From: a virus
Strand: one strand, 5' to 3'
IMG/VR virus record: IMGVR_UViG_3300029319_000558
Location: 1-22,622 of that record
Length of the DNA stretch: 22,622 nt
Shown here: positions 8,315 through 15,721 of the stretch, piece by piece
Layout: each line of letters begins with the position of its first letter
Numbering within the stretch: position 1 is the stretch's first letter
Translations under genes and position numbers: made by a program
The notes under the pieces: generated by a model
What the model saw: only the letters and a program-made list of their open reading frames with translations
The model's database searches: none
What the model was told of the DNA's origin: nothing

Positions 8315-9091
8315 TCAATAAAGATCTGATAACTCTACAGTCTGGATTCCTTCCAAGTTGTAGGGTTTAAAATCATCATTATCTTTACATCTAAGTAATA
8401 GATCCAACGCTTGCTCATTCCTTTGGCGTGCATACACCAGCGCTTCATCTGATAAGGTATAGATCACATAAGGATATGGATGTTGCTTTTCTTGTGCTAA
8501 AAAGTTAAAACCTTTAGCAGTCAAACCTAGCTCTCTACAAGCGTCAACATAGAGTGCTGCTTGCATGTGATAGTTGAAGCTATTGATTGCGCCTCTAAAG
8601 CCACGAGGCGAAGCGTCACGGCATGTTTTAAGATCCCATACATATTCATTGTCATACCAATCCATACGACACTTAAAAGGATGGCCGTGCCATTCAAAGA
8701 CCAGAGTGTGCTCTACCTTATCGGTTTCTTTGGGTATGTAGTTTTTGACTACCTCCCGGCGTTCCATACAAACGTCATACAAGTCTTGAGTAATAGCTGT
8801 ACGATTACCAATGGTTTCCATAAAGTTTGCATATTCTTCTTTGCCGGATTTAGTTCTGCGGTCAAACTTTGGCTGAATTACAAACTCTTCACCAAACTTA
8901 TGGTGTTCTAAAAATACAGTGTGTTGCACTCGGCCCTCAAGTAGAGCTGGTGTTTGCACAATATCTTTTTTATTCTTCCAGCTGTACGGGCATTTGATGA
9001 CCGAAGTTAGATCGTGAGATCTAAAGGCTGGTATCTCTGCATACACTTCATAGGGTATGTCGTCATATATTCCTGGTTTAAACTCCTGCAT
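8315..9091 (-). CDS. PD-(D/E)XK nuclease, RecB/exonuclease VIII-like
   Basis: This 258-residue protein shows the RecB-type nuclease series: G53xxxH57 (EGRVQHTVF), an acidic strand around CRMDWY (D144), the metal site D153-L-K155 (VWDLKT) and the Q177xxxY181 motif (MQAALY). That order matches the Exo8-like PDDEXK family (DUF3799) of phages, which resect double-strand ends to give 3' tails for recombination. The SSB-like protein first in the same leftward operon would coat those tails. Its start overlaps the upstream oxygenase gene by 14 bases. No annealing protein of the RecT/Erf/Beta type is seen in the window. Confidence 0.85.
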   Translation of the reverse strand: MQEFKPGIYDDIPYEVYAEIPAFRSHDLTSVIKCPYSWKNKKDIVQTPALLEGRVQHTVFLEHHKFGEEFVIQPKFDRRTKSGKEEYANFMETIGNRTAITQDLYDVCMERREVVKNYIPKETDKVEHTLVFEWHGHPFKCRMDWYDNEYVWDLKTCRDASPRGFRGAINSFNYHMQAALYVDACRELGLTAKGFNFLAQEKQHPYPYVIYTLSDEALVYARQRNEQALDLLLRCKDNDDFKPYNLEGIQTVELSDLY

Positions 9092-9803
9092 TTTTTTTCA
9101 TCTCCTCTATTTCTTCTGGTGTTAAGTTAAAACAATTAAGATTGCCAGCAACAGTTCTGCGCTCTCCCTCACCAAAAAAAGGATAGACACAATGTTGCAT
9201 CCATGAAGGGAACAACAACAGCTTGCCGGGTTCTGGTTTGATGTATCGTGATTGAGAAGGACGCAAGCGTTCCGGATCTCCAATCTGATTTAAACCATAA
9301 GTAAAATTTATAAATCCATCTATAGAGCCAGAGCTTCTGTAAAGGTCATACCTTTTTTCAGCATCTTCATCTGGTCTGTGGATTTGTTCTGGAACTAAAG
9401 TCCAGGTAGTAAAAGATAATCCCATGTTGGATGCAGTTATATGATCGTGGATGGGATTATAGTCACCCTCAAAACTATGAACTGACCACAGCTTATCTAT
9501 ACTTATTTTCTTCGGCTGGAGAGGAGATTTGGTTAGCTCGACGAAATGTTTTAGATAAGCCATGCCCAGGTTCTCAACGATACTTACGAAAGGGAGTAGG
9601 CTCTGATCTGTGAAATCCATTTTTAATTGTTCGCCGTTATGTATCTGACCAACCAAAGTGTCAGATGCAGACTCACGTTTATCATTAGATCTCAAAGCAT
9701 CAAGATACTCGTTGAGAGTCGTCACTACCTCGGAGGGTAATTGGTGCTGCAACATAATTGCAGCTGGCAGAGAAAAAACTTGGTACTCAATTTGGTTACT
9801 CAT
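9078..9803 (-). CDS. 2OG-Fe(II) oxygenase, TIGR02466-like
   Basis: This 241-residue protein resembles the phage/cyanobacterial putative 2OG-Fe(II) oxygenase family TIGR02466. Features are SIDKLWSVHS leading to NPIHDH (H119-D-H121, the first iron motif with His where most families have Asp), the strand LLLFPSWMQHCVYPF with distal H204, and E-R-R at 214-216 as likely 2OG anchor. Between them lies an insert of about 50 residues (DEDAEKRYDLYRSS). The substrate is unknown. It sits inside a replication/recombination operon, overlapping both neighbours, so its expression is tied to DNA metabolism. The H-x-H arrangement is normal for this family as far as I recall. Confidence 0.8.
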   Translation of the reverse strand: MSNQIEYQVFSLPAAIMLQHQLPSEVVTTLNEYLDALRSNDKRESASDTLVGQIHNGEQLKMDFTDQSLLPFVSIVENLGMAYLKHFVELTKSPLQPKKISIDKLWSVHSFEGDYNPIHDHITASNMGLSFTTWTLVPEQIHRPDEDAEKRYDLYRSSGSIDGFINFTYGLNQIGDPERLRPSQSRYIKPEPGKLLLFPSWMQHCVYPFFGEGERRTVAGNLNCFNLTPEEIEEMKKNAGV

Positions 9804-10143
9804 GTTCCTGCTCTGACAGTTTCACTAACTCAGTCATTATCAACGAATAGCCAACAAGATCGTCGGCACTGTCAATATGCTCTGGGTTATTGATGATTCG
9901 GCAAGACTTAAAGACAATCATCATGGCACAACACTGCGAGGGTGTAAGCTCTACGCCTAGAAGTCCACTCCAGGCATTTGCAAGTTGCACAAAGAAAGCA
10001 TCCGGTTTGGCATAGGCTTCGCCTTTGCTGTCTAAAAGTTTTGCTATTTGTTCTGCTTTGTCTGTAAACATATTTAGGTGGTGAGCAACCGCCTCTTCGT
10101 TATGAAAAGGTTGATGTGAGAAACTCGGAGAATGGTCACTCAC
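9796..10143 (-). CDS. DUF6378-like phage protein
   Basis: This 115-residue protein has the order GEAYAKPDAFF, then a Trp/Leu core (NAWSGLLGVELTPSQCC), then a Met/Lys helix (MMIVFKSCRI), NPEHIDSADDLVGYS and a final helix. This matches the widespread small phage family known as DUF6378, whose biochemistry is unknown to me. The N-terminus is His-rich and acidic. The gene lies 8 bases after the SSB-like gene and overlaps the downstream oxygenase start by 8 bases, so it is co-translated with replication functions. Confidence 0.7.
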   Translation of the reverse strand: MSDHSPSFSHQPFHNEEAVAHHLNMFTDKAEQIAKLLDSKGEAYAKPDAFFVQLANAWSGLLGVELTPSQCCAMMIVFKSCRIINNPEHIDSADDLVGYSLIMTELVKLSEQEHE

Positions 10144-10151
10144 CTTAACTG

Positions 10152-10886
10152 TTAAAAGGGTATGTTGTCTTCGTCGAAAGAGCTGTCGTTCATATCTTTG
10201 GCAGCCTGCTCGGTTAAGTTGCTAACCTCATCTGCCATAGATCCTGGTGCTGAGTCTTGTCCAGGATTAACTGCTTGATACTCATAGCTACTTTCAATAT
10301 CGCTTTGTTGCCAAGTCGGTAAACCAAAAAATATGTCGCACATGGCTTTACTCTCTGGACTTTGCTTGCCTCTAAAATCATCAAGGTAAACATCTAAGTC
10401 AAAGATAACAGCGTCGTTGATAGTATCGACTTTCTTGACGCCTTCTCTTGGCTCACGCAATGCTAAAATCTTTGGCTTACCTCCAGGTGAGAAATCAGTT
10501 TTTGCTGTATGGCCTACTTCTATTCTTGCTGTACAACCAATCAGATTAGATATATCAAAACCTTTTAGCTCTTGCTCGGTAAAACTTTTACCACGCCAGC
10601 TCTCTAAATCTTTGCGCAGAGCCGCAGCTTCAAATAAAGATGCAGTGTAAGTTTTAAAGACACCGAAAGGTCTGCCGTCATCCATGGTTATTGGATTGTT
10701 TTCTGGATCCAGTGCATGAGTAATTTCAAAACACAGATGCACTCTGGTTTTCTTGCTAGTAACACCTTTGTATTCTTGGTCAGTTGTGCCCATATCTACA
10801 ATGCTGTAGCAAGTGCCTTGGTAAATACCTGGTTGTAAATTCGGTAGATCTCCGCCACCACCTTCGCCACTAATTGTTAAGCTCAT
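10152..10886 (-). CDS. SSB-like single-strand DNA-binding protein
   Basis: This 244-residue protein has a beta-rich core (about 18-165), fitting an OB-type fold, with YKGVTSKKTRVHLCFEI and a basic/aromatic pattern. A disordered acidic linker then ends in DEDNIPF (238-244). That terminal acidic-IPF tail is the hallmark of bacterial SSB, which uses it to dock replication and repair proteins; it suggests this phage protein recruits host or phage partners the same way. ATG 10886 has CTCCTCC (read leftward GGAGGAG) 7 bases away. It heads the leftward operon and is divergent from the primase-helicase. Family assignment of the core is inferred; the tail is directly visible. Confidence 0.7.
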   Translation of the reverse strand: MSLTISGEGGGGDLPNLQPGIYQGTCYSIVDMGTTDQEYKGVTSKKTRVHLCFEITHALDPENNPITMDDGRPFGVFKTYTASLFEAAALRKDLESWRGKSFTEQELKGFDISNLIGCTARIEVGHTAKTDFSPGGKPKILALREPREGVKKVDTINDAVIFDLDVYLDDFRGKQSPESKAMCDIFFGLPTWQQSDIESSYEYQAVNPGQDSAPGSMADEVSNLTEQAAKDMNDSSFDEDNIPF

Positions 10887-10909
10887 ATTATTTCTCCTCC
10901 ATAATGTGT

Positions 10910-10938
10910 TTGCAAAATTTAATAAACTTGGATATTAT
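10910..10938 (+). promoter_or_regulatory. Rightward promoter for the primase-helicase operon
   Basis: TTGCAA (10910-10915), exactly 17 bases, then TATTAT (10933-10938) form a good sigma-70-type promoter. The start would be near 10945, giving a leader of about 45 bases before ATG 10990. Confidence 0.6.
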
Positions 10939-10965
10939 TCTATAACCATTTGCAATACAAAGCAA
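10937..10965 (-). promoter_or_regulatory. Leftward promoter for the SSB-like operon
   Basis: Read leftward, TTGCTT (10960-10965), 17 bases, then TAGAAT (10937-10942). Its -10 box overlaps the last two bases of the rightward -10, so the two promoters should compete for polymerase. Confidence 0.5.
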
Positions 10966-10989
10966 ACAACAATTTAAACGGGATGATTG

Positions 10990-13155
10990 ATGTCATTAAA
11001 AATAAAAGGACCTAACAAAAATTTCAACGCACCATTCACAAAAGATTATGTATCACAGTTTCAAGATTTTCTAGCCACCAATGGCTACGAACCCGATCCC
11101 AAAAAGGGACTGATTACCGATGGCTCGGTAGGTCGAGCGTACATCAACATTGGTAATCAGAGAAAGCTCGTCGGCTGGTATCAAGCATGGCTTGACCAAT
11201 CAACCCCCTTTGGCCGTATAGGTGATTATCGTATCAGCACGGACCAGCCGACAGCGATCTGGAAACCAGAGAACAGTCAAAAGTTTCGCATGACTAAAGA
11301 GCAACGCGCCGAGATTGAGGAGCTCAGACGCCAAGCCGAAGTCAAGTCAGCAGAAAAGTATTCGCAGGCCGCGCAGCGTTCGCAGTCTATTTGGGAGCAA
11401 TGTGAGGAAGTACAAAAACATGCTTACCTGGAAAAGAAACAAGTCTTGTCCTATGGGTTACGCAAAGACAAACATGATAATTTAGTTATCCCACTCAAAG
11501 ACAAGCAGGGTTCTATTGTTGGACTACAGTTTATCGCTCCCGATGGCACCAAGCGTTTTCTCACTGGTTCTAAAAAAAGCGGTAGCTTTTTTCTTCTCGG
11601 CAGAGAAATATTTAAAACAAGCGACAGCTTAAATTATGCCGAAGGCTATGCCACTGCCGCATCTATATACGCTGACCGCTCACAGCCGGTGGTCGTGGCT
11701 TTTGATGCTTACAACTTAGTCAAGGTCGCAGAGGTTATGTATCAGTATTTTCCAAGGCATAAGCACGTTTTTGTAGCTGATAATGATGATAGTAAAACAG
11801 GTGAGAAAGAAGCACAGAAGGCAGCAGCTTATATACAAAAGCAGGGCGGTTACGCCGAGATACAAATGCCAGAAACAAAGGGCGACTATAACGATCATAA
11901 GAACGAAGTTGAAGTGGTGGAAGGCGAAGTGATCTTGCAGAATGTCGATGTCCCGGTGGAGTACGACTTTAGTCGTAGTGCAAGCGGACGCTTCCTAAAC
12001 ACCAAAGACAATATAGGTGGGGTAATGAAAGTGCACAATATTGATGTGCGCTACAACGTGATAAAAAAGAAGATGGAGATAGACATACCAGACACAACCT
12101 TTATCGCTGACATGCAAGAAGAGGCGTCGCTGATTGAGGTTGAAAACCGATGTATCAATATGGGCATACCGCATACCAAGGTAAGGGATTATCTCAAGAT
12201 CTTAGCGCGTGAATACAACCCGGTAAAAGAATGGATTGATAGCGAGCCGTGGGATGGACAAGACCGACTACCTGCCTTTCTCAATTCGCTGACTACAGAG
12301 GAGTCCGCGCAGCTTCGAGATTTGCTACTCAAGAAATGGTTAATCTCTTGTGTGGCCGCAGCCTATGAAAAGAATGGCGTTGAGTTAGAGGGCATCCTCG
12401 TTTTGCAGGGCGCCCAAGGACTCGGTAAGACCTTATGGTTCAAGCGCCTATGTGATTACAATAAAGGCTGGCTCTTAGAGGGTGCAACGCTCAACCCTTC
12501 TGACAAGGACTCTGTAAAGAGAGCGGTGAGTCATTGGATTGTAGAGCTAGGCGAAATCGAGTCTACCTTTAAAAAATCCGACATAGACCAGCTGAAAGCG
12601 TTTGTGACGTCGAAGACGGATGAACTGAGGTTACCCTATGACCGAGCATTTACGACCTATCAGCGCCGCACGGCGTTTTATGCCAGTGTCAATGCCCGCG
12701 AGTTCTTAACGGACACGTCTGGGAATCGTAGATTCTGGGTACTCGCTGTCAGAGATATAGACGTCAATCACGGCGTCAACATGCAACAGTTGTGGGCCCA
12801 GGTCAAAGAAACAATGTATGTGCCTGGACAAAAGAATTGGTTTCTCTCGCCAGATGAGCGTGAGCTCTTGCAGGATAGTAATGAGCAATACCGAACACAA
12901 TCGAGTGTGGAGGATCTTATTCTAGAACATGTGGACTTTACGAGCGACCGCACCAAGGGAGTCCAGATGACTAAGCTCTTGCGCGATTTGGGGATCAAAT
13001 CCCCGAGGATGCCAGACTTCAAAGAAGCAAGCCGTGTCCTACACGAAAGAGGCATCGAGCCGCGCAGAAGTAATGGCAAGAAGATATATGACATAGATTA
13101 CACGCCAATAGAGGATGACCTGGGCGGATCATTAGGGAGTAATTGGAGTGATTAA
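10990..13155 (+). CDS. Primase-helicase with Toprim and VapE-type ATPase domains
   Basis: I use ATG 10990 over the in-frame TTG at 10987. The product is about 721 residues (numbering below from the TTG). The N-terminal part holds a Toprim-type primase domain, about 160-300: E219 (NYAEGYATA), then D240, D265 and D267 (FVADNDDS). The C-terminal part is a VapE/VirE-type superfamily-3-like ATPase: Walker A GAQGLGKT (475-482), Walker B WIVELGEIE (517-525), and a sensor/arginine segment ending TSGNRRFW (577-584). The last about 80 residues are basic and winged-helix-like. It should prime and unwind at the phage origin. The start lacks a strong Shine-Dalgarno. G+C is visibly higher than in the methyltransferase genes behind it. 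Confidence 0.88.
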   Translation: MSLKIKGPNKNFNAPFTKDYVSQFQDFLATNGYEPDPKKGLITDGSVGRAYINIGNQRKLVGWYQAWLDQSTPFGRIGDYRISTDQPTAIWKPENSQKFRMTKEQRAEIEELRRQAEVKSAEKYSQAAQRSQSIWEQCEEVQKHAYLEKKQVLSYGLRKDKHDNLVIPLKDKQGSIVGLQFIAPDGTKRFLTGSKKSGSFFLLGREIFKTSDSLNYAEGYATAASIYADRSQPVVVAFDAYNLVKVAEVMYQYFPRHKHVFVADNDDSKTGEKEAQKAAAYIQKQGGYAEIQMPETKGDYNDHKNEVEVVEGEVILQNVDVPVEYDFSRSASGRFLNTKDNIGGVMKVHNIDVRYNVIKKKMEIDIPDTTFIADMQEEASLIEVENRCINMGIPHTKVRDYLKILAREYNPVKEWIDSEPWDGQDRLPAFLNSLTTEESAQLRDLLLKKWLISCVAAAYEKNGVELEGILVLQGAQGLGKTLWFKRLCDYNKGWLLEGATLNPSDKDSVKRAVSHWIVELGEIESTFKKSDIDQLKAFVTSKTDELRLPYDRAFTTYQRRTAFYASVNAREFLTDTSGNRRFWVLAVRDIDVNHGVNMQQLWAQVKETMYVPGQKNWFLSPDERELLQDSNEQYRTQSSVEDLILEHVDFTSDRTKGVQMTKLLRDLGIKSPRMPDFKEASRVLHERGIEPRRSNGKKIYDIDYTPIEDDLGGSLGSNWSD

Positions 13156-13711
13156 ATTACCAGATAAAAAGTACAATATTATTTATGCTGATCCGCCTTG
13201 GAGTTTTGGAAGTAAAGAGTTGCAAAAGTATGGTGGTGTTAGATTTACAAGCATGGATAAACATTACCCAACACAATCGAAAAGATGGATTAAAGATTTA
13301 CCCGTAAAAAATATTACTCGTCAAGACTGCGCTTTGTTTATGTGGTCAACAGACGCACACATCGAAGATGCAATACAAACTATGCGTAGTTGGGGTTTTA
13401 AGTATGTAACTGTAATATTTGTTTGGGAAAAGCTAACAAAAACAGGTAAGACAGTTGCTAATTTAGGAGCTTGGACAATGAAAAATTATGAGCTATGTTT
13501 GTTTGGAACGAAAGGAAGTATGTTAAAACACAAGCAGGTTAATAATATATATCAAAAGGTAGCAGCAGAGAGAACAAAACACTCAAAAAAACCTAACGAA
13601 GTTAGAATAAGAATTGAAAAGTTGTTTGGCGATCTTCCGAAAATAGAACTATTTGCAAGAGAAAAAGTAAAAGGTTGGGATTGTTGGGGTGACGAGATAG
13701 TAGATGATTGA
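13148..13711 (+). CDS. MT-A70-type N6-adenine DNA methyltransferase
   Basis: The start is GTG, 8 bases before the primase stop, with AGGGAG upstream. The 187-residue protein carries NIIYADPPWSFG (catalytic DPPW at 15-18), CALFMWSTDAHIEDA and the C-terminal ELFAREKVKGWDCWGDE, all diagnostic of the MT-A70 family, whose phage and bacterial members methylate adenine N6 in DNA. No restriction enzyme is adjacent, so it is probably an orphan enzyme protecting the phage genome or altering regulatory sites. Base composition drops sharply at its start compared with the primase, suggesting separate acquisition. Confidence 0.88.
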   Translation: MIKLPDKKYNIIYADPPWSFGSKELQKYGGVRFTSMDKHYPTQSKRWIKDLPVKNITRQDCALFMWSTDAHIEDAIQTMRSWGFKYVTVIFVWEKLTKTGKTVANLGAWTMKNYELCLFGTKGSMLKHKQVNNIYQKVAAERTKHSKKPNEVRIRIEKLFGDLPKIELFAREKVKGWDCWGDEIVDD

Positions 13712-14513
13712 GAAAGTAAAACAAGTAATAGGTAATAGTACGTTGTATTGTGCTGATTGTGATGCGGTGGTGCGGAGTTTATTAGACAACTCTATAGATA
13801 TTGTTGTTAGTAGTCCGCCCTACAATATTGGCAGAGAGTATGGTTTGTATCAAGATAGAAAAATTAATTATCTTGAGTGGCAGATAAATTTATGGAACGA
13901 GGTTTGCAAAAAAATGTCTGATACGGGCCATGTATTTTTAAATATACAGCCATCAAGAAAAAATCCGCTATGGTGCTATGAGTTAGTATCTGCGTTAGAT
14001 TGGACAATACAAAACACTTTTATTTGGAATAAGAGAATTGAAATAGATGGATATGTGCGGGGACAAGGTACTACATCACAAAGCAAAAAATATATATGCA
14101 ATGGTTGGGAGTATGTTTTTCATTTAACAAAAAAAGGTAAAACAGAAATATCACAAAAGCAAAGCGGTGTTAGTTACCACCCAAAATGGGCAGAAGAAAA
14201 CGCAAAACGCTTTGGCAAAACTTGGAGGCCTACTGTAAATTCTTGGCATATACCTTACGAAACAATAGGACATGGAAAAATTAGTAAAGATAAAATGAAA
14301 AGCAATCACCCTGCAATATTTCCTAAAAAACTTGTAGAAAAGTGTATTAAAGTCACTGGCATTAAAAAGGGCCTAATACTAGATCCGTTTGTTGGAACAG
14401 GAACAACTTGTATTGTTGCAGATCAAATGGGTTTTGAATCAATCGGCATAGACATAAACTCTGATTATATAGCTTTTGCATTAAAGAAATTACAGGAGAA
14501 GGTCGATGATTGA
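13704..14513 (+). CDS. Beta-class DNA methyltransferase (N4-cytosine or N6-adenine)
   Basis: The ATG overlaps the previous stop by 8 bases. The 269-residue protein has the catalytic motif SPPY at 37-40 (VVSSPPYNIG) near the N-terminus and the SAM-binding motif DPFVGTGTT (227-235), followed by GIDIN, near the C-terminus. This order defines the beta class. SPPY is commoner in N4-cytosine enzymes, but N6-adenine activity cannot be excluded. The target-recognition region would be about 60-200. It is paired with the MT-A70 enzyme, shares its AT-rich composition, and has no restriction partner. Confidence 0.88.
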   Translation: MIEKVKQVIGNSTLYCADCDAVVRSLLDNSIDIVVSSPPYNIGREYGLYQDRKINYLEWQINLWNEVCKKMSDTGHVFLNIQPSRKNPLWCYELVSALDWTIQNTFIWNKRIEIDGYVRGQGTTSQSKKYICNGWEYVFHLTKKGKTEISQKQSGVSYHPKWAEENAKRFGKTWRPTVNSWHIPYETIGHGKISKDKMKSNHPAIFPKKLVEKCIKVTGIKKGLILDPFVGTGTTCIVADQMGFESIGIDINSDYIAFALKKLQEKVDD

Positions 14514-14604
14514 CCTAGTGCTTGGAGTGTTAGGTACACTGTTTGGAATGATTGCAGCGAGCGTTCTCTTATTCATGCTGTATATAATATTTGATAAAGA
14601 TTAG
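14506..14604 (+). CDS. 32-residue single-span membrane protein
   Basis: A short frame starts at ATG 14506, overlapping the methyltransferase stop, with AGGAG 8 bases upstream. It encodes MIDLVLGVLGTLFGMIAASV followed by LLFMLYIIFDKD: nearly the whole protein is one hydrophobic helix of about 25 residues with a charged C-terminus. The good ribosome site and the coherent membrane segment support a real gene despite its size. It could be a small membrane toxin, a lysis accessory or a superinfection factor; nothing visible decides this. No endolysin is adjacent, so a holin role is only a weak guess. Confidence 0.55.
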   Translation: MIDLVLGVLGTLFGMIAASVLLFMLYIIFDKD

Positions 14605-14629
14605 CAGATATATGCAAAGGTTTATAATA

Positions 14630-14665
14630 AAAGGGTATAGCAAAGGGTATAGTAAAGGGTATGCT
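14630..14665 (+). repeat. Three tandem 12-base iteron-like repeats
   Basis: AAAGGGTATAGC (14630-14641), AAAGGGTATAGT (14642-14653) and AAAGGGTATGCT (14654-14665) are directly adjacent. A dispersed AGGGTAT core recurs at 14775-14781. The units are about one helical turn and precede the small terminase gene by 180 bases. They could bind the small terminase (packaging site), an initiator (origin) or a regulator. Confidence 0.7.
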
Positions 14666-14700
14666 GAAATGCTGTATCTATGGGGGTTTAAGCTACTATT

Positions 14701-14814
14701 AGTGTATAGTGTATCTATATATAAAGATATTATTATTTAGTGGTTATAAGATGGTATTCTTATGGGTTACAAATAGGGTATTTAGAAATGGTTATACACT
14801 GCCCTCTATACACT
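14701..14814. repeat. Heptamer AGTGTAT/ATACACT inverted repeats and hairpin
   Basis: AGTGTAT occurs twice in tandem (14701-14714) and its complement ATACACT twice (14794-14800, 14808-14814), so two pairs face each other across about 80 bases. Between them is a perfect dyad ATAAGA-TGGTAT-TCTTAT (14746-14763). TGGTTATA is repeated at 14741 and 14789. TGATACAAT (14822-14830), an extended -10, lies just beyond and could start the terminase mRNA. The non-coding region is 14605-14844; no other gene is seen in it. Confidence 0.5.
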
Positions 14815-14844
14815 GGTTGAATGATACAATGTTAGGAAGACATT

Positions 14845-15351
14845 ATGCCAAAGAAGATTAAGAAAAAACCAATCGCCGATGCGCCATTGCAATTTGACAA
14901 AGATGAGGAGCACGGCTTAACCGAAATGCAGGCCAGCTTTGTTTGGCATTACACCGAAGGTGCGTGCGGTATGACGGAGGCAGCCAGAAAAGCTGGGTAT
15001 GAGTTTCCAAGTCAGTCGGCGAATAAATTATTGAACGGCAAAGATTATCCGAATGTGGTTAAAGCCATTCGGATCAAACAAGATGAGCTCGCAGAAAAAT
15101 ATGCAATCACTCCACAAAAGACAGGCACGATGTTGTGGAAAGTTATGGAGAGTGCATACGAAAGCGGGCAGTTCAATGCAGCGGTCAGTGCCATCAAAGA
15201 GCTGAATCAACTCGCTGGTTTATCAATCAATAGATCTCAGAATATAAACATTAATGCCAACTTGGAGAAGATGAGCAGGGAGCAAATCAAAGAAAGATTA
15301 GGACAGCTGCTCGGTGCTGAAACCTCAAACTACTCTGCAAAAGATAAATAG
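14845..15351 (+). CDS. terS: Terminase small subunit
   Basis: This 168-residue protein begins with a Lys-rich tail, then LTEMQASFVWHYTEGACGMT and EAARKAGYEF, a helix-turn-helix typical of small terminases that bind the packaging site. A central helical part follows (YAITPQKTGTMLWKVMESAY), with SAIKELNQLAGLS and a final helix LEKMSREQIKERLGQLL that may contact the large subunit. Partner and role: recognition of phage DNA for the packaging motor. AGGAAG precedes the ATG. The large terminase is not next to it, and none is recognised in the window, which is unusual; it may lie outside. The tandem repeats upstream are a candidate binding site. Confidence 0.8.
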   Translation: MPKKIKKKPIADAPLQFDKDEEHGLTEMQASFVWHYTEGACGMTEAARKAGYEFPSQSANKLLNGKDYPNVVKAIRIKQDELAEKYAITPQKTGTMLWKVMESAYESGQFNAAVSAIKELNQLAGLSINRSQNININANLEKMSREQIKERLGQLLGAETSNYSAKDK

Positions 15352-15721
15352 ATAAATAACTTGCAAATGGCCGTCTGCCGTCCAGGAGCAAAAATTTTTT
15401 GATTTTTTTAAAAAATGCCGTAAGTTATTGATTTTGCGTGCTTTTTTTAGTGTGCAATCCTGTATTCTTTTGTGCAACTATGTGCAACTTGTGAGCACAA
15501 TAGTAACGCGTAACAAATTGGAGTCCCTAGAGGCCGCTTTTTTACTGGCATTTGGTTTTTTTAGGATCCCTACACCCCCATATTTGCCAACGCGTATGCA
15601 AGTGCGTATAGAACTAAGTTAGACACACTAAATCACAAAAAAAACTCAAGGCAAAAAAATTTTGTGAAAAAAATTTTGCAATGCGTTTGCAATTTTTTGC
15701 ATATTTTGAGAAACTCTATCA
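15352..15721. other. 370-base non-coding region with repeated TGTGCAA/TTGCAA elements
   Basis: No convincing gene is present. Visible elements are: a small G+C-rich tandem GCCGTCTGCCGTCC (15370-15383) followed by A/T runs; TGTGCAA at 15451, 15471 and 15481 (spacing 20 and 10, on one helix face); the palindrome TTGTGAGCACAA (15489-15500); GCGTAT at 15592 and 15604; and TTGCAA at 15361, 15676 and 15687, with TTGCAT at 15697. It could be a control region, origin or cohesive/packaging site. A promoter for the gene at 15722 probably lies here, but no pair of boxes has good spacing. Confidence 0.5.

Noticed and set aside
8561-8911. 116-codon plus-strand frame
   Set aside because: It lies inside the Exo8-like nuclease, whose catalytic motifs prove the minus frame.
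12768-13094. 108-codon minus-strand frame
   Set aside because: It is the shadow of the primase-helicase C-terminus.
14506-14604. Calling the 32-residue membrane protein a holin
   Set aside because: It has one short span and no endolysin neighbour, so the name would be unsupported.
15391-15415. Terminator after terS made of A and T runs
   Set aside because: The possible stem is only A/T pairs with no G+C base, so it would not stop polymerase reliably.
15489-15500. lac-type operator from TTGTGAGCACAA
   Set aside because: It shares only the half-site look of lacO; no LacI-like gene is present. It was kept as a plain palindrome.
15428-15622. 64-codon plus-strand frame in the non-coding region
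   Set aside because: There is no ribosome site; the product is a random mix, and the DNA is full of T runs and repeats.
15676-15707. TTGCAA-based promoter for the nuclease at 15722
   Set aside because: The nearest -10-like TATTTT is about 20 bases from TTGCAA, and the standard spacing gives poor boxes.
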